The notes under the pieces are model-generated. The model did no database searches. It had not been told where the DNA came from and worked only from the letters and a program-made list of their open reading frames with translations. Positions 32,930-44,972 of a DNA stretch of 64,000 nt are shown here, piece after piece. The stretch covers positions 1,030,001-1,094,000 of the forward strand of contig JAEMWC010000007.1 in assembly GCA_016490735.1 (NCBI GenBank), read 5' to 3'. Origin of the DNA: Pachyseris speciosa (Eukaryota; Cnidaria; Anthozoa; Scleractinia; Pachyseridae). Within the stretch, counting starts at the first letter, position 1. Each line of letters begins with the position of its first letter. A program made the translations under genes and the position numbers.

Positions 32930-33114
32930 ACAAATAAAAAGCCTTAACCGTGCTTTGTTCTGTTATAAGGCACGCAAGGAAGTGACGAGAGCACGAAAGA
33001 AGTAGTTAAAAGCACTCGCCTACGGCTCGTGCTTCTTTCTACTTCTTTCGTGCTCTCGTCACTTTCTTGTGTGCCTTATAACTGAACAAAGCACGGTTAA
33101 GGCTTTTTTATTTG
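32930..33114. repeat. Foldback repeat, 76-bp arms
   Basis: Arms ACAAATAAAAAGCCTTAACC to ACGAAAGAAGTAG and the reverse complement, with about five mismatches and a 33-base loop that itself folds (AGCACTCGCC/GGCTCGTGCT). Can extrude as a cruciform. Confidence 0.85.
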
Positions 33115-33266
33115 TTAAATATTCTCGGAATTTTTACTTCATTCATCTTTTTTCCCGTTGAAGACCACAGTTCTGGTGGTCGAAAGCTCGCAATTTTTAA
33201 TATTTTTAGCCAGAGAACGTCCATTCAAGTTTTTATCATGAATCCTGGCTGCGTTCCTTCAATTTT

Positions 33267-33267
<1 letters not shown>

Positions 33268-33322
<55 letters not shown>

Positions 33323-33385
33323 AATTATTATTACTATTATTATTATTATTATTGTTATTATTATTATTATTAATATATTATTATT
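33268..33385. repeat. (ATT)n microsatellite
   Basis: About 35 ATT/TTA units with a few interruptions. It creates Tyr/Leu-rich open frames that are not genes. Confidence 0.95.
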
Positions 33386-33561
33386 AACTACTTTAATGGA
33401 ATTGCTACAATAACAGTTACAGCTACAGAGGAACCAAAACAATCCACACTAAGTTAAGTGAAATTAGACTTCACAAAGATATGATATAATTGTAATTAAA
33501 ATAGCAAATGTTACGTCAGAGGGTGCGAAAGCCATTTAATGTGTAATACTGATTCTTAGCT

Positions 33562-34140
33562 CTAGTACCTGTAGAAACAGCGTTGTTTGAATTCATTAAA
33601 GTTCAACGCTTTATCATTTAACTTCTGGAAATATTTATAATATTTTGCAAACAGTAGAAAGTAGTTCAGCTTACTGACTTTAGCGTCTAAAACGGGTGAG
33701 GTACTTAGCATCCCAAAGAGGGTCTCACAAGGGGAAGGAGAGAAGGAAGAAGTATTTTGCACATTGAACCATTCAATTACCTGGCCAGAGAACAATTTTG
33801 AGACAGGGCATTCGACGAAAGAAGGGTAGACAGAGTCAGCTATGCGACAACAGAAACACGCTCGATCCTTAGCAATCCCATAAATTAATAATTATTTTCT
33901 TGTTGTTATAATCTTATGTAAAAGCGTGTAATAAAAGTCACGCAGTCTTGTCTCCTTGCATACCAGTCTTAATAGGTTGAAATAATTCTTCCATTCGACA
34001 TCCGCCAGTTGAAATTCTTGTTCCCATTTTGTTAGTCCTGTGGACTTTGCAATTGACTTATTCAAGAGCCAGTAATAATCACTAGATTTAGTCTTCATTA
34101 TATTTAAGGAGATCGTGGAAGACAATTGAAACATATGGAC
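33562..34140 (-). pseudogene. L1-like non-LTR retrotransposon C-terminus
   Basis: One continuous minus-strand frame with a single TAA: KWEQEFQLADVEWKNYFNLL, ETRLRDFYYTLLHKIITTRK, stop, GIAKDRACFCCRIADSVYPS, FVECPVSKLFSGQVIEWFN and LNYFLLFAKYYKYF. The W-x-x-F...K-R-x-F-x-Y-xLLHKI pattern and the CxxC...CP zinc knuckle are typical of the post-RT region of L1/Tx1-type elements. RT palm absent. The frame is cut upstream by the repeat starting near 34,160. Confidence 0.7.
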
Positions 34141-34159
34141 TGACAGTGGCTACCATGTC

Positions 34160-34600
34160 ATCCCACAGAAGAATTGTAAAACCGCCATGAGACTATGTGA
34201 ATTGTGCGGTATAGAAATACATCACCATAACCATACTATGAGACAGATACTAAGGTGTCAAGTGCAGCTCATTGTAAGAAAATAAAGGAGATTCACCTAT
34301 TTCTTTGACGCCCCTTCATATCAACGCTTGGCGCCAAGAAAAATTTGCTGACGTTGACACGTAACACTGCCTTTGGCTTTATGCATTAAAGCCGAGAAAC
34401 GATCAGATAACAAATTTCAGACCATCGTTTTTTTCTCTGCAAGCCAAGCATCGTTACTTCCGTTAGGAAATTTCACAATCGTTCCCCTCTTCCACACCCT
34501 CCAGGGTACTGAAATGGGTTAAAGGAAAATTATTTCTTGTAATAAATCTATATATTACAGCAGATCAGTAATCACTATAGTATTGACCTAATTATTATAT
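34160..34600 (+). repeat. Dispersed ~420-bp repeat, copy 2
   Basis: Partner of 23,795-24,212. It has an extra GCTGACGTT near 34,350 and lost part of the middle. It is followed by the CTGTCCAATT terminus-like sequence shared with 27,262. Confidence 0.8.
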
Positions 34601-34936
34601 TTTCAGTGTCCAATTAATAATTAATTGGACAGTTTTTTTCCAAGGCTTTCATGTGACATTACATGAACTGTCCAATTTTGAAATAATAGGACGGTTTCTC
34701 TCAGCCAATCAAATCCAAGCAAACACGGAATTAACCACTCAGCACATAGTACGCCTGAGCTCTTGTATATCGTGCCCGTACATCGGTTGGCTTTGAGAGA
34801 AAATGGCGGAGTTGTAGGATGAATTTTCCATTCTGTATTTGCCAAGTTTTCTCTTTTGTTTGATTTCAAAGCGAAATGAATACGTCAACGTTTCCTGTTA
34901 AAGAAGAGGAAGAGCTGTTGCGACAGAGAAAATAAA

Positions 34937-35297
34937 ATTTTAACAAGAACACCTCTAAAAGTACGAAAACGTGGTGCATTGTTTACAACGAGTGGAGACA
35001 ATTAGGCAAGGAATCGAGGGCAGTTGAAGACATTCCTCAAGAAACCTTGAATCCATACTTTGTTGGTTTTATGCCGAAGTAAGGAAAAAAACGGGGAAAT
35101 AATATGAGACCGAGAGCCTGGCAGTTATGCAATGTGCCATAGATTGTTACTTGAAAACCTGCGGGAAGAATTACAGTATATTAAGAGATCACGAATTCTT
35201 CCCGACAACATACCTTGCCTTGAACATACCTTGCCTAGACCCACTAGCTGTAGAGCTAAGAAGACTACATGCTGTCCAATTTGGAAATAACTGGGTG
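34937..35297 (+). pseudogene. Crypton-like recombinase N-terminal domain, frameshifted
   Basis: Frames read NTSKSTKTWCIVYNEWRQ, VEDIPQETLNPYFVGF, then after a shift AEVRKKTG, LAVMQCAIDCYLK and KNYSILRDHEFF, with LDPLAVELRRLHAVQFG at the end. This is the second Crypton/QRICH1-like N-terminal half in the window, from a different subfamily than 24,503. One or two single-base shifts and one stop after KKTG break it. The catalytic region is missing. Ends at a 23-base A run (35,298-35,320). Confidence 0.7.
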
Positions 35298-35320
35298 AAA
35301 AAAAAAAAAAAAAAAAAAAA

Positions 35321-36947
35321 CCCGAGGACATCAAAATTGGACGAGGCCTCAGTTTGTTCCTTAACGTTAATTTTCCAGAAAGTATACATAGCTTACAAAT
35401 GAAAGAAAACACTAACAAGTTGATAAAATGCATTTAATCAGCTCTTCAAGCTTAAAATTAGCTGATCTATGAGTACATATTACAAATACTCCAAATTTAT
35501 TTCTACACAGCTCTCTGTCTTTACACCATAGTAGAAGCAGAAGAGCTAAATTAAAGGGCACATACGTCCTTCCACATATGCTCAGAAATGCGTTATGAAT
35601 CAAACCAGAAAGTATAGCCTGTTTAGCATTTACTTGTGCATTTTAGGCACATTTTGCGCACATCTTGGCGCAGTCGGGGATGTTAGTTACTGATACCAAG
35701 CTACTGCTACTCAGATCGAAACACATAAAAAAAGAATCACAGTTCTCATGCACATTACCAAATATATCCCATATAGATATTAACACTACCACTGCTAATG
35801 TTGCTCTGAGAATAGCTAAATTAAAGTATTGGCCATAGTGTGGAGTTTGTGCTAATTTGTTCCCGCGATTCAGTCTGTATAGACTGTCAAAACAAGTCAT
35901 TTCTAGAAAAGCCAGATATGTATTATTGTCAAATATGATTCGAATTATTTACCGCCAGTTTTTCAAATTAAAGTTGCTAGCGTGTCTACTTCCAAGTTGA
36001 AAAAATACTTCAGAATATTGCTTTTGTAATCAATCAAGACCAAAAACTTGTCGAAGGAGGACCATTTTGCGTGAAAAATAGTTCACGGGCTCCTCATTTC
36101 AGAGGGACATTCGGAAAACGTCCCCTGGCTTTAACTAATGTCATTTTTCATTTTAGTGATGTGGGTTTTTTTTTTGCTAGCAAATGAAAACCTGTACTGA
36201 CCACTGGAACTTTTCAATCTTCAAGCTTCAACTCTTCAGTTTAGCCCAGAATTAACAGACACAAGATTCAACAAGATTGAACGAAACTTTAAGCAAGGGA
36301 AGGCAACGCGATTCTTAGTAGTGTATCTGTTAAGACGGTGTCAATCGCACAATGATGTGTTCGGATTTAAACGTGACAAATAAACTTGAGTTTTCGTCAA
36401 TGAAATTTCATCTCTATAATTATATATCTTCGAAGAGCTGTAAGGAGAAACATCAATCCAAAATTCTCAACAAAGAAATGCCATTTAAAAGAAAAAAAAT
36501 AAATTAAAACGTTCTTTGAAGAAAAAAAAAACAGAAAAAGTCATCCAGCAGCTTAGCATTGCACCCCCTTGTTCACTTGCAACTGGACGCTGTAAATGTT
36601 GCAAAAAAAGGCACACTTTGCTACGATTGAATTTTACGAATGTAAAACATTTATATAATGCTTTACCTAATTGTTTCGCTCGAACAATTTCCACTGTGTC
36701 CACTACACCACTTACGTTACGTGAATTGAATATCTTTTGATCTCACGACAAGTACCCTTGAAACTATACTTATTACACCTGACCCATCTTTGAGTTTCAA
36801 GAAAAAGACAGTTATAAGAAGACGGCTTATAACAAGAAATCAATTGTTCACCCCCTTAGATATTTTAAACTGGTGCACGCGATTATTGGTAAAGAAAAAA
36901 AAGACTGGTTCTTGCGTCTGAACCCTACAGTGTTCTATGACTATTAT
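35321..36947. other. No recognisable gene
   Basis: Longest frames: minus 35,412-35,603 and 35,643-35,900 (the latter Cys-containing with a hydrophobic LAVVVLISIW segment), and plus 36,516-36,740 (CSLATGRCKCCKKRHTLL, Cys cluster). None is recognised and none has clear splice borders. Confidence 0.4.
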
Positions 36948-37842
36948 TTAGGGAGACAACTCAAAAATTTCGACAAGCCCATTATCGTTAGAGTTGCCAC
37001 CAGTCACGCCAGAGCAACTTGTGCCACTACAATATGAGCCCCTCCCCCTCCGGCTTGTCTCTCATGGGTACCGCTTCCACCCCCAGAGTACCCCCCTCCT
37101 CCACCTGATGCACCGTTATCTTCCGATCCTCCTCCCCCACCGCCAAACCCTCCAACCGCTCCTGGGGGTGGCCCCCCATTATATCCACTATTCATTGCTC
37201 CGGCACGCCCTCCCACCCATCCCTCGCAACGGGATCCGCCCCTCTCACCATGATATGATGCGATTCTGCCACACCCGTGACCTAACCAACCCGCACCTAC
37301 TCCCCCATGGTAACTAGCACCAGCACTGTTGCATTCTCCAGGCTGTCCCCCAGTTCCTCCCTGCCGAACTTGACTCGAATGATATCCCACACTACTGGTG
37401 CCATTAGTACCGGACTGCCCATCCACGCCATTATATCCACTAGAGGCACCCCCTCCCCCTCCGGCAGCTAATAAAAGCACGTCACATGTGTACACAAAAC
37501 TCCCTCCCCCTCCCCCTGTACCAGCATTATTCTCTACCGAAAGTCCCAATTCAGCTGCAGTCCTGTTAGTGGATTGTCCTCCTTCAACCTCGACTGAATC
37601 ACCTCCTCTCTGCCCCACCACAATTTTCAGTACTGTTCCTGCATTCAGTGTGAACGTCCCCTCCATGGACGCACCCCTGCCACCGTAGTAGGTCCCTGGG
37701 CGGTATCCATAGTTGTAGGTGTGTGTTCCTCCTCGGGCGCCAAAAGCTTTGATCACATAGCGAGCGGTTTTCTCAACTGTATATTCTTGGATGATTCCTA
37801 TTTGACCAGCTAGGCCATTCGTTGTAAATGTTCTGTTGGAAG
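36948..37842 (-). CDS. Terminal exon: ALK/LTK-type glycine-rich domain
   Basis: After a CTTTTAG acceptor: RTFTTNGLAGQIG, YVIKAFGARGGTH, GRGASMEGTFTLNAGTVLKI, VVGQRGG, GTGGGGGSFVYT, LLLAAGGGGGASSGYNG, then GGVGAGWLG and successive Gly runs. Strand-like FTF, GAxGG, LxAGTxLxIVVGQxGG, GGGGxSFV and AGGGGGAS in this order match the glycine-rich domain of ALK/LTK receptors and related cnidarian extracellular proteins. Near the end a one-base loss in an AGGGGGAGGGG run hides the expected tail, which in the shifted frame reads YCSGTSCSGV then GLVEIFELSP and a stop at 36,948. No kinase follows, so it is a secreted or surface glycine-rich protein. Upstream exons were not found. Confidence 0.75.
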
Positions 37843-38526
37843 CTAAAAGAGTAAATCGTATAATTGCTAAAGTGCAGTAATTGTATGAACGAACGAATGA
37901 AAGAACAAAAGGCATGCTCGTTGTTTTCGTTTATCATGATGCTGAACAAAACTCAGCCAATATTCTGTTTGCTACCAAGGTCCCAAGTTTTTCAATTCAC
38001 TTAATTCTGAGACCACTAGCTCTTCGTCTTTTGTCCTGCCTAGATTAGCATTAGAGCTATTTGCAGGAGATGAAGTATTGTAAACTTTATATTTCTTTAA
38101 ATAAATACATTGTTGTTGTTGTTGTTCGTCTCTTGTTACTTTTAAAACAAGATCTGGAATTATTCATCAACAATTCTTTACCTGTAAAAGTTGTAAAATT
38201 CATTTTATTGATTCTTTCTTCTCTATTTTTTTATCTTGCTCAATCACATTGATTTAGAATAATTTCGCCTTGAATCTTGGGAGGAAGAATAATTTTTGTA
38301 TAAAAAAACATATTCACTGTCAAAATTGTATCCTGTAAACAGTGCAAAAGTCAGGGTAGGGGAAAACCGTAATACACCTTAATTAAAAACCATGATACGG
38401 ACGGAACGAGCATTCAAAGCTCTTACGTCGAAGAAATATCGATCATTAAACTAATAGAACGACGCCATGTCTGACTTTTCTGATTTGAGGCCAAAACAAC
38501 TTCTCGTTTGAAACGTTACCTTCATA
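37843..38526. other. Intron or retroelement 3' remnant, (TTG)n
   Basis: 37,940-38,126 has the look of a retrotransposon 3' UTR on the plus strand: AAATAAATACATTG followed by a short (TTG)n. No clear protein. Confidence 0.4.
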
Positions 38527-39500
38527 GCGGAGCTGAGTGCGCCAAGGAGAGTGCGTGGAGTACCAAGGGTAAGAAAACATGGTAACCTATTTTTGGTTAT
38601 GACGTCACCGTACGACGACCGTAAGCGTAAATTTTATTCAGTTAAAAGAAAAAACTCAAACTCGAGGGAACAAAAAGCCAATGAAATGCATGTACACGTC
38701 TCGAAATATGACAAAAAGTTCTCAAAAAGCTGTCAGGAAAATGTTAATAATTTATTGCTGACTGATCTAAATAAATCAGATCGTATTCCTTTTTTGTATT
38801 TTCTACGGACAAGCAACGCCATATGAAGCTGCTCGATTCCAGTTAAAAACAAAATAATCGTACAGCTCCGCTTTTAGCGAGCGAAATGCTCTAGAGGTTT
38901 ACTTTTGCAAAGTTATTATGGCGCTGTAACAAATAATTATGAAGCTTTGCTTTTAACTAAAGAAATGCTCATGTGATTTCATTTTCATTTTCATTTTCAT
39001 TATAGTGTGGTTTTCGCTGCTGTGTAACTGGATGGTGTTTTCCCGCTGGGAATCTTTAAAAGCACTTCGCGGTGGACGTGGGAAGTAACAATTAAAGCAG
39101 CAAGGTACTTTAGGATTAGCATCTGCTTAGCTAAGCAATGATTTTGTGGGAAATGGTGGTATTATCCAGCTTTGCGTTCCGAGTGATTGCTGACTGATCT
39201 CAAGCTTATCAGGTTTGTACTCCTTTTTGTCTTTTCTAGGGAAATTTGAGTCACAATTGCTTAGTAATTTGTCTAGCTTAAAGCGTGATATGTTTGTTAC
39301 TTGTCTGATTTATTCACCTTCTCCTAGACCTCGAATATGTCTTTGTTTTCTTAGAATGTTTTGCTGTTTTTGACCCGCGGTAAATTCTTTTCTGCTTTCG
39401 TGTGAAAGTAGTTTGGACTCAAGAATGTATTTTTCCAAACTTTCCCTATCCAATACTTCATTTGGATCGTAAAACTCTTCGTTTTCATCGTCGCTCGTTT
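38527..39500 (+). mobile_element. Diverged E-family copy, E6
   Basis: Starts GCGGAGCTGAG after TA. It retains the block AACTCAAACTCGAGG...ACGTCTCGAAATATGAC, a CAGCTCCGCTTTTAG terminus near 38,873 and the block around TTTGTGGGAAATGG and TTCCGAGTGATTGCTGACTG. Much more diverged than the other copies and possibly older. Includes a TTTCATTTTCATT run at 38,977-39,001. Confidence 0.55.
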
Positions 39501-40668
39501 TCGCGCATTTTTAAAACATTAGTTTTATCTAAACATCGGGCTGAATGGCTTGACATCATTACTTATTCATGAGCACCGAAGCGGCAAAATTTGAATGCGA
39601 ATGCGCTTTGAATAGCCAAGAATAACGGCCTTTTCAAGAGGAATGCTGTATCTACAATTGTAGCTAAAAAGTGTGAAGTTTTACGAAGTGTTTGCACTAG
39701 CTTTCTGTGTTCAAAAATTGGGAACGTTCCCGGTACGAAGTTAAGACCGATTTTAAAGTAAACGAGACTGGGTGCTAAAAAAGTGACCAACAGGAGATAA
39801 AAGCTTGATGTTTTGTCTTAACTGATGCCGTCTTTACTTTGCAAATTGGCGTAAGATAACTATTAGTTAGCTGACTTTTAAAATTTCGAGCTGGAAGTGC
39901 GTTCAAATATGGCGCGTCTTTGCTTAGTGGGCCATTGTTTAAAGCTCACGACTGCATAACAATGGCTGTCAAAAAAATACCATATCTTTTAAACAAACAT
40001 CACTCAGTCATTAAATGCGAATCATTGATCAGTAGCCCGCCAACTTTGAAAATCGGGAGCTCTTTTCAGAGCTCATTGAATCCCCGAATCGGGTTCGACC
40101 TAGTAAGTGGGTAACCATGAGCCTCATGCCGGACTAGATCGTGCTGTCTCCCAAAATGAGCCGGACATAACCGAAAGTTAAAAATATCCTAAGTCTGGTT
40201 GCTAAGGAGTGACGTTATAGATCTGAGCATCTTAGCACACATTGAAAGAAGTATTGTTTTTGTGCTTCAGCGGCAGAATTTTATTTACCGCCACGCGGCA
40301 CGCTTACGCCGTGTTCTCATGGCATTTTATGGTTTTACTTGTACGATAAAATGCTAGTTTCGTCAAATGTTATGCTTTCGCGATTCGTTGAGATTTTCGA
40401 GAGGATAATCGGCATATTTCGGTATCTGGTGGACAGAAATTACAGAGAGTAACGCCTTCTCAGGCTCAAATTCTGTTTTATCGGGTGATTTTATTGACGT
40501 GCAATGGACTTTGGTAAGTTGTAGCTATATTTTAAGCCGAAGTAAATCGCCTTCGGACAATTTTAAAAGCGGAAATACGAACATAAGAGGTAATATCGAC
40601 GTCACTTTCGATTTGTTACATTGGTACGTTTGGTAGGAATCGCCCATGACATTTTCCCTGGGATTATA
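39501..40668. other. No recognisable gene
   Basis: Minus frame 39,563-39,790 and plus frame 39,920-40,114 lack recognisable motifs. Nothing else supportable. Confidence 0.4.
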
Positions 40669-40790
40669 GCGAAGCTCCGGCGGCCCGAAGGGCCGCCAAG
40701 CAGAGCACCATACCTATAGAAACCCGTCAACTACTTTTCTCATGGTAAAAATGGCTAGCGGTATTACTCGTGGGCGCGTACGCACGACAT

Positions 40791-40960
40791 ACATCATACA
40801 TACATCACATTATTTACCCTCGGATTTTAGAGTAGATTGTGAAGCTAATATCTCCGAGCATTTAATCATCAGATGAGAGATAGACCATCACACCGGTAAC
40901 TATGTACCCTACTCTTTTCGAACAGTGTGTGAGTTCTTTAACGTCCCACGGTGGTGTTTC
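40791..40960 (-). repeat. SINE 3' fragment inside the E7 left TIR
   Basis: Reversed, it reads ACACTGTTCGAAAAGAGTA and GTCTATCTCTCATCTGATGA, the 3' body of the SINE at 23,390. It interrupts the CGA-rich part of the TIR after GTACGCACGA; TACATCATACATACATCA at its left may be a decayed tail. Confidence 0.6.
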
Positions 40961-42011
40961 CCAATAACTAATATATATATTTAGCCAAGCCTAAAAGCGG
41001 AGTTCCAAAAGCATTCTTTTTCAACTGGCATTTACATATAGTCTGCTTGTCATATCACCCATCTGACCCAACTCAAGCTACAGAACTAATACTGTAAAAA
41101 AATAGTATGGAAAGGTGATCTGAGCCAGTGGCACGGTGGATTTGGACCCCCCACAGATTTGCACCCTCCAGTCCAGATATGCTTGTTGATCAGATTTGGA
41201 CCTCCTAGTCCAGAACTGCTAGCAGATATGAATCCCCTTTTACGGATTTGGACCCCCACCCCTCCTAAAAACAAGCGTTCCATTGAGTAAGGTAATAAAA
41301 ATACCTTTGAAAATTGAGTTTGGAAATGTTAAAAAGCAAAATAAAAATATTGAGGTAGGTTTTTTTAAAAATAATCTTTAATACTTTGTGTAAAAAAGAA
41401 CCTGCAACGCTAGTTTGCATCTATAAATTTTTAAAACAAAACATTTCTTAACATCTTAGAGCAATACCTAAGGACAGGTCTGTTTCCCCGTTCAACTGTA
41501 GGCTACTTAGTTATGGTTTAGAGCCCCTAGAAATTGGTGGAGAAGCCTGCTGAATGCTATTTTGAATCAGTATCCGACATCAGATATATAGTGATTCAGA
41601 TCATCACTTAATTCATAATGAATGCAATTTCAGTTATCCAAAGCCTCCCATGAGACAGTTGGAAATCAGAAATTGTGTATCCTCTGGATATATGTATGCC
41701 TCAAAAAAATTATGAAAGAAAGATACATGGAAATCAATAAAAGTATTTAGATGATATGCATTAAGACCAAGATATTTATTTTGATCAGTTACTTCTTGAC
41801 CTTGCTATCGCAAAAAACTGCTTGCTGACATTAAGCTCATCAATCAATGCACCTACAGTGTTTTCAAAAAGAAATCCAGCTACTCTTCTGGCCAGCCAAG
41901 TGCAAGACTAAGCAACTTGATAATAAAATATTGGGCATTTGGTTGATATCACTATCAAGGTAATTAACAATGTAGTATGAGGATTTAAGGTAATGATTTA
42001 CCAAAGCAAAA

Positions 42012-42200
42012 GTGCTGGAAATCCGTGTTAGCCATCTTAACCTGATTTTCTATTTTGCAAGAAAGGTAAGGACTAGTCCCACATTTCTCTATGTACATTT
42101 GAAATTGCACAACATACTTCAACAAACATCAGAAATCCCATTAAACATTAGTGCCAAATGTCATCCAAACATACCACAAGATTGGTGTGATCAGCTATGA
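42012..42200 (+). other. Conserved 62-codon antisense ORF (E7 copy)
   Basis: Because E7 is reversed, this antisense frame is on the plus strand. MLEIRVSHLNLIFYFARK then GTAAGG, ending IPQDWCDQL. It shares the S-to-H and H-to-Q changes with E8, supporting a closer E7-E8 relationship. Confidence 0.35.
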
Positions 42201-42354
42201 ATAAAATTAATTGAAAGACTGCATGCAGGAGAAGGAAGTCCAAAGGATGTGTACATTGATGTCGTGTGAATACATCTAAGTTGATACAAAAAAAAAGTGC
42301 TTGACTGGAGAATAATTGGGAGAAAGTAACTTCCCATACAAAGAATATTATCTA

Positions 42355-42795
42355 ATACAGTAATAGCCCACATATAAGAACCTGGGTTATAAGAACCTTT
42401 TAGGCTAAAATTTTCATTTTAAGCCCCCTCCACATAAGAACCTATTAAGGCTTAAATTTTAAGTTAGGTTCTTATCAGTGGGGTTGCTGTAAAAGTGTAA
42501 AGGTAGAAACTGCTGAATGAGTTTCTTTGTTATGTTTTTTTAAGAACATATACTGTACCTGCAGTGAACTGCCTATAGGCATTTCTCTATGGTAGAAATA
42601 AATGATTTATACTGAATTATGAGATGATATTTTTCATATATATAGTATATTCAGATAAAATTCATATGAAAATATAACAACCTATTTAAAGAACCTTGGT
42701 AGCCTAAATTTGCTTTAAGTACCATTTATATAAGAACCTATTTAGGCTAAATTGGAAAATTTAGGCTCTTATATGTGGGCTATTACTGTATTACA
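42355..42795. mobile_element. Nested CAGTAATAGCCCA short TIR element in E7
   Basis: Same insertion point relative to the E consensus as in E3 and E8, so it was already present in the parent of these copies. Confidence 0.8.
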
Positions 42796-42983
42796 CATTC
42801 TAAAAACTAAGAGGTGAAATTTAAACGTGGCCCAAGGCTAACCTAATCAAATTAAATCGAATAATTGTCTCTTATAAGTCACCCCTGCTTTGAGATTGAC
42901 ACTAAAAATGAAGTAAAATTGAAATACAATCCAAAGCTAACCTAATTAAATTACATACTTGTCACTCACAAGCTACATATGAT

Positions 42984-43100
42984 TTAAAATTGACACAAAT
43001 AATGTAATAGATAGGACTTAAAACTGCTTAAAGAAGGTGCATGCATGATGTTCGATGGAACACCATTCCAGTCTGGTATGTAGCGATTATAAAAAGAAAA
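42984..43100 (-). pseudogene. Non-LTR reverse transcriptase C-terminal scrap (in E7)
   Basis: NRYIPDWNGVPSNIMHAPSL then SFKSYLLHYLCQF and stop, as in E1 and E3. Confidence 0.55.
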
Positions 43101-44318
43101 GCTGAAGGCCATATATATATATTTAGCCAGGCCAAGCCTAGAATCGGAGCTGCACACTCTCACCGAGCAACTTTGCATGGCTTTATTTGGGCCAGTTTAA
43201 TTTGTGTTCAAAACAATTGAGCAGCAGTAGGGAAAACGAAGAGTTTTCGATAGCAAACGTTTGCAAAAAAATACAGACATTCGTGAGTCCTAACTACTTT
43301 CAGATGAAAGCGTAACGGAATTCAAAGTGGATAAAAAAAACACTACAAGCGAACAAAGTACGATGCGAGTGTTTTGCTGGAAGAAGGAGAAGGTGGAGAA
43401 ATTAAACAAGACTAACTTGTAATAAAAAAAGCTTGTACTGATTAATCTAAAAAAATCGGTATTTATTTTGACATTAATGCCCGTAGAAAAGACAATAAAG
43501 AGTAAAAACTGATAGTTAAGAGAAGTCAACAGGAATTGACCGCGGTTCAGGAACAATAAAACAACAAACATAAGTATTACAAGTAAACAAAGCACAATAC
43601 GAATAATATTTCTTCGAAGATTCTTGGAGGAGGGGGAGAAATTAGACAAGTAACAAAAATTGCTTAGCATTTTGACAGAAATGTCCGTACAAAAGACAAA
43701 AAAGAGGTCCACATCTGATGGTTTAGAGCAGTCAACAGGAATCACTGAGAAAGCAATCACTCGAAACGCGACAGAGCTGAATAATAGCGCCATTTCCCAC
43801 AAAATCTTTCCTGGTACTTCCCATGTCTTCCGAAGAACCTTCTTCAATTAATGATTCTCAGTGGCAAAGCGTCATCCAGTTAACGAAGAAAGCGCTTGCC
43901 AAACCACACCAGCATCTCTCTCGCAGACCCGTCCACTATAAAATTTATCAAAGCCAGCCAGCCAGTCAACCCATTTCGGTGTTTTTAACATCCAAACGCT
44001 TATTCTTACCGGTTCAAACAAATTAAGACGACATGTTTATAGACGGCGAAACTTGATATTGTTGTTTACAGGCCGCTTTCGACGAAGTGCTCTAAAACGT
44101 TTTTTAAATGACGAGTGAAGCGCGCTGGTCTTTGACATTTTTGACAGCATGTTGACAAATTTATGTCAGTCTTTGAGACGTGCACATGCACATGCATTTG
44201 ATCGGCTTTTTTTCTGTTTTGTATTTTTTTTACTCGACCTTGAGTTTCCGCCTTAAATCCTTAATTTTACGAGGACTCATTGTGATTACGTGTTATTAAG
44301 ATAACTGCAAAAGTTTCT

Positions 44319-44637
44319 TAAGCCACGGCTACACGAGCGATTTTTCGCTCGCACCGGTGATGCAATTTTGTCGCGTCACCAGCGCGCGATGGAAATCGCA
44401 AGTGTAGCGACCCTTGAACTGGCAACGCAACAGGTAAGAAGTCGCAAGAAAAAAATCGCGAGAAATTGAATGAGTTTAACTTTTCGCGATTCTTTTTCTG
44501 CTATTTTTTTCTGCTTTCGCATCACCTGTGCGAGGTTGGCTACACGGGTGATTTTCACCGCGGGCTGGTGACGCGACAATTAAAAAAAATCGCATCACCA
44601 TCGCAAGCAAGAAATCGCTCAAGTAGCCGCGGCTTTA
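44319..44637. mobile_element. Short TIR element, GCCACGGCTACACGAGCGAT ends, in E7
   Basis: Inverted ends TTAAGCCACGGCTACACGAG and, reversed, TTAAAGCCGCGGCTACTTGA, with TTAA on each side as a probable target duplication (TTAA targeting is typical of piggyBac-type elements). The interior has repeated TCGCG/CGCGA motifs. Absent from E1 and E3. Confidence 0.75.
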
Positions 44638-44822
44638 ACGCTGTTGAGGTACCAAGATCGAAAAACAGTCAACCAAGCCGAGTGAAAACACTCGTTCGCT
44701 TGCAAAGAAAAAAACGTAACAAAAAAAAAAAAAAAACACAATTAAACTACTTCTTTGCTTCTTTCCTGAACAAAAGTAACAACGATTAAACCAAATGTTA
44801 AGCTTCTATTTATTTAATTTAC

Positions 44823-44972
44823 CTCACTGTCCTGCGCTGTGTTGTAGAGGTTTCTACCACTTGAAAATTCGTAAGCTTCAGTAAAGTAAAAACATGCATC
44901 CGCAAAAATAGCAAACGGTTTGTCCAAAGAAAGAGCTTTTTCCACAGAGTCTGAGCTATTCGTTCCTCCCAT
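44823..44972 (-). CDS. Conserved 50-codon exon-like ORF in E7
   Basis: MGGTNSSDSVEKALSLDKPF to NTAQDSE and the same GTAAAT donor. Substitutions relative to E1 and E3 keep the frame. Confidence 0.4.

Noticed and set aside
33112..33442. Tyr/Leu- and Asn-rich ORFs
   Set aside because: Both strands of an (ATT)n microsatellite.
37004..37688. Plus-strand proline-rich ORFs
   Set aside because: Antisense shadows of the glycine-rich domain exon.
44466..44789. Arg/Lys-rich ORF
   Set aside because: Lies mostly in a short TIR element and A-rich sequence.
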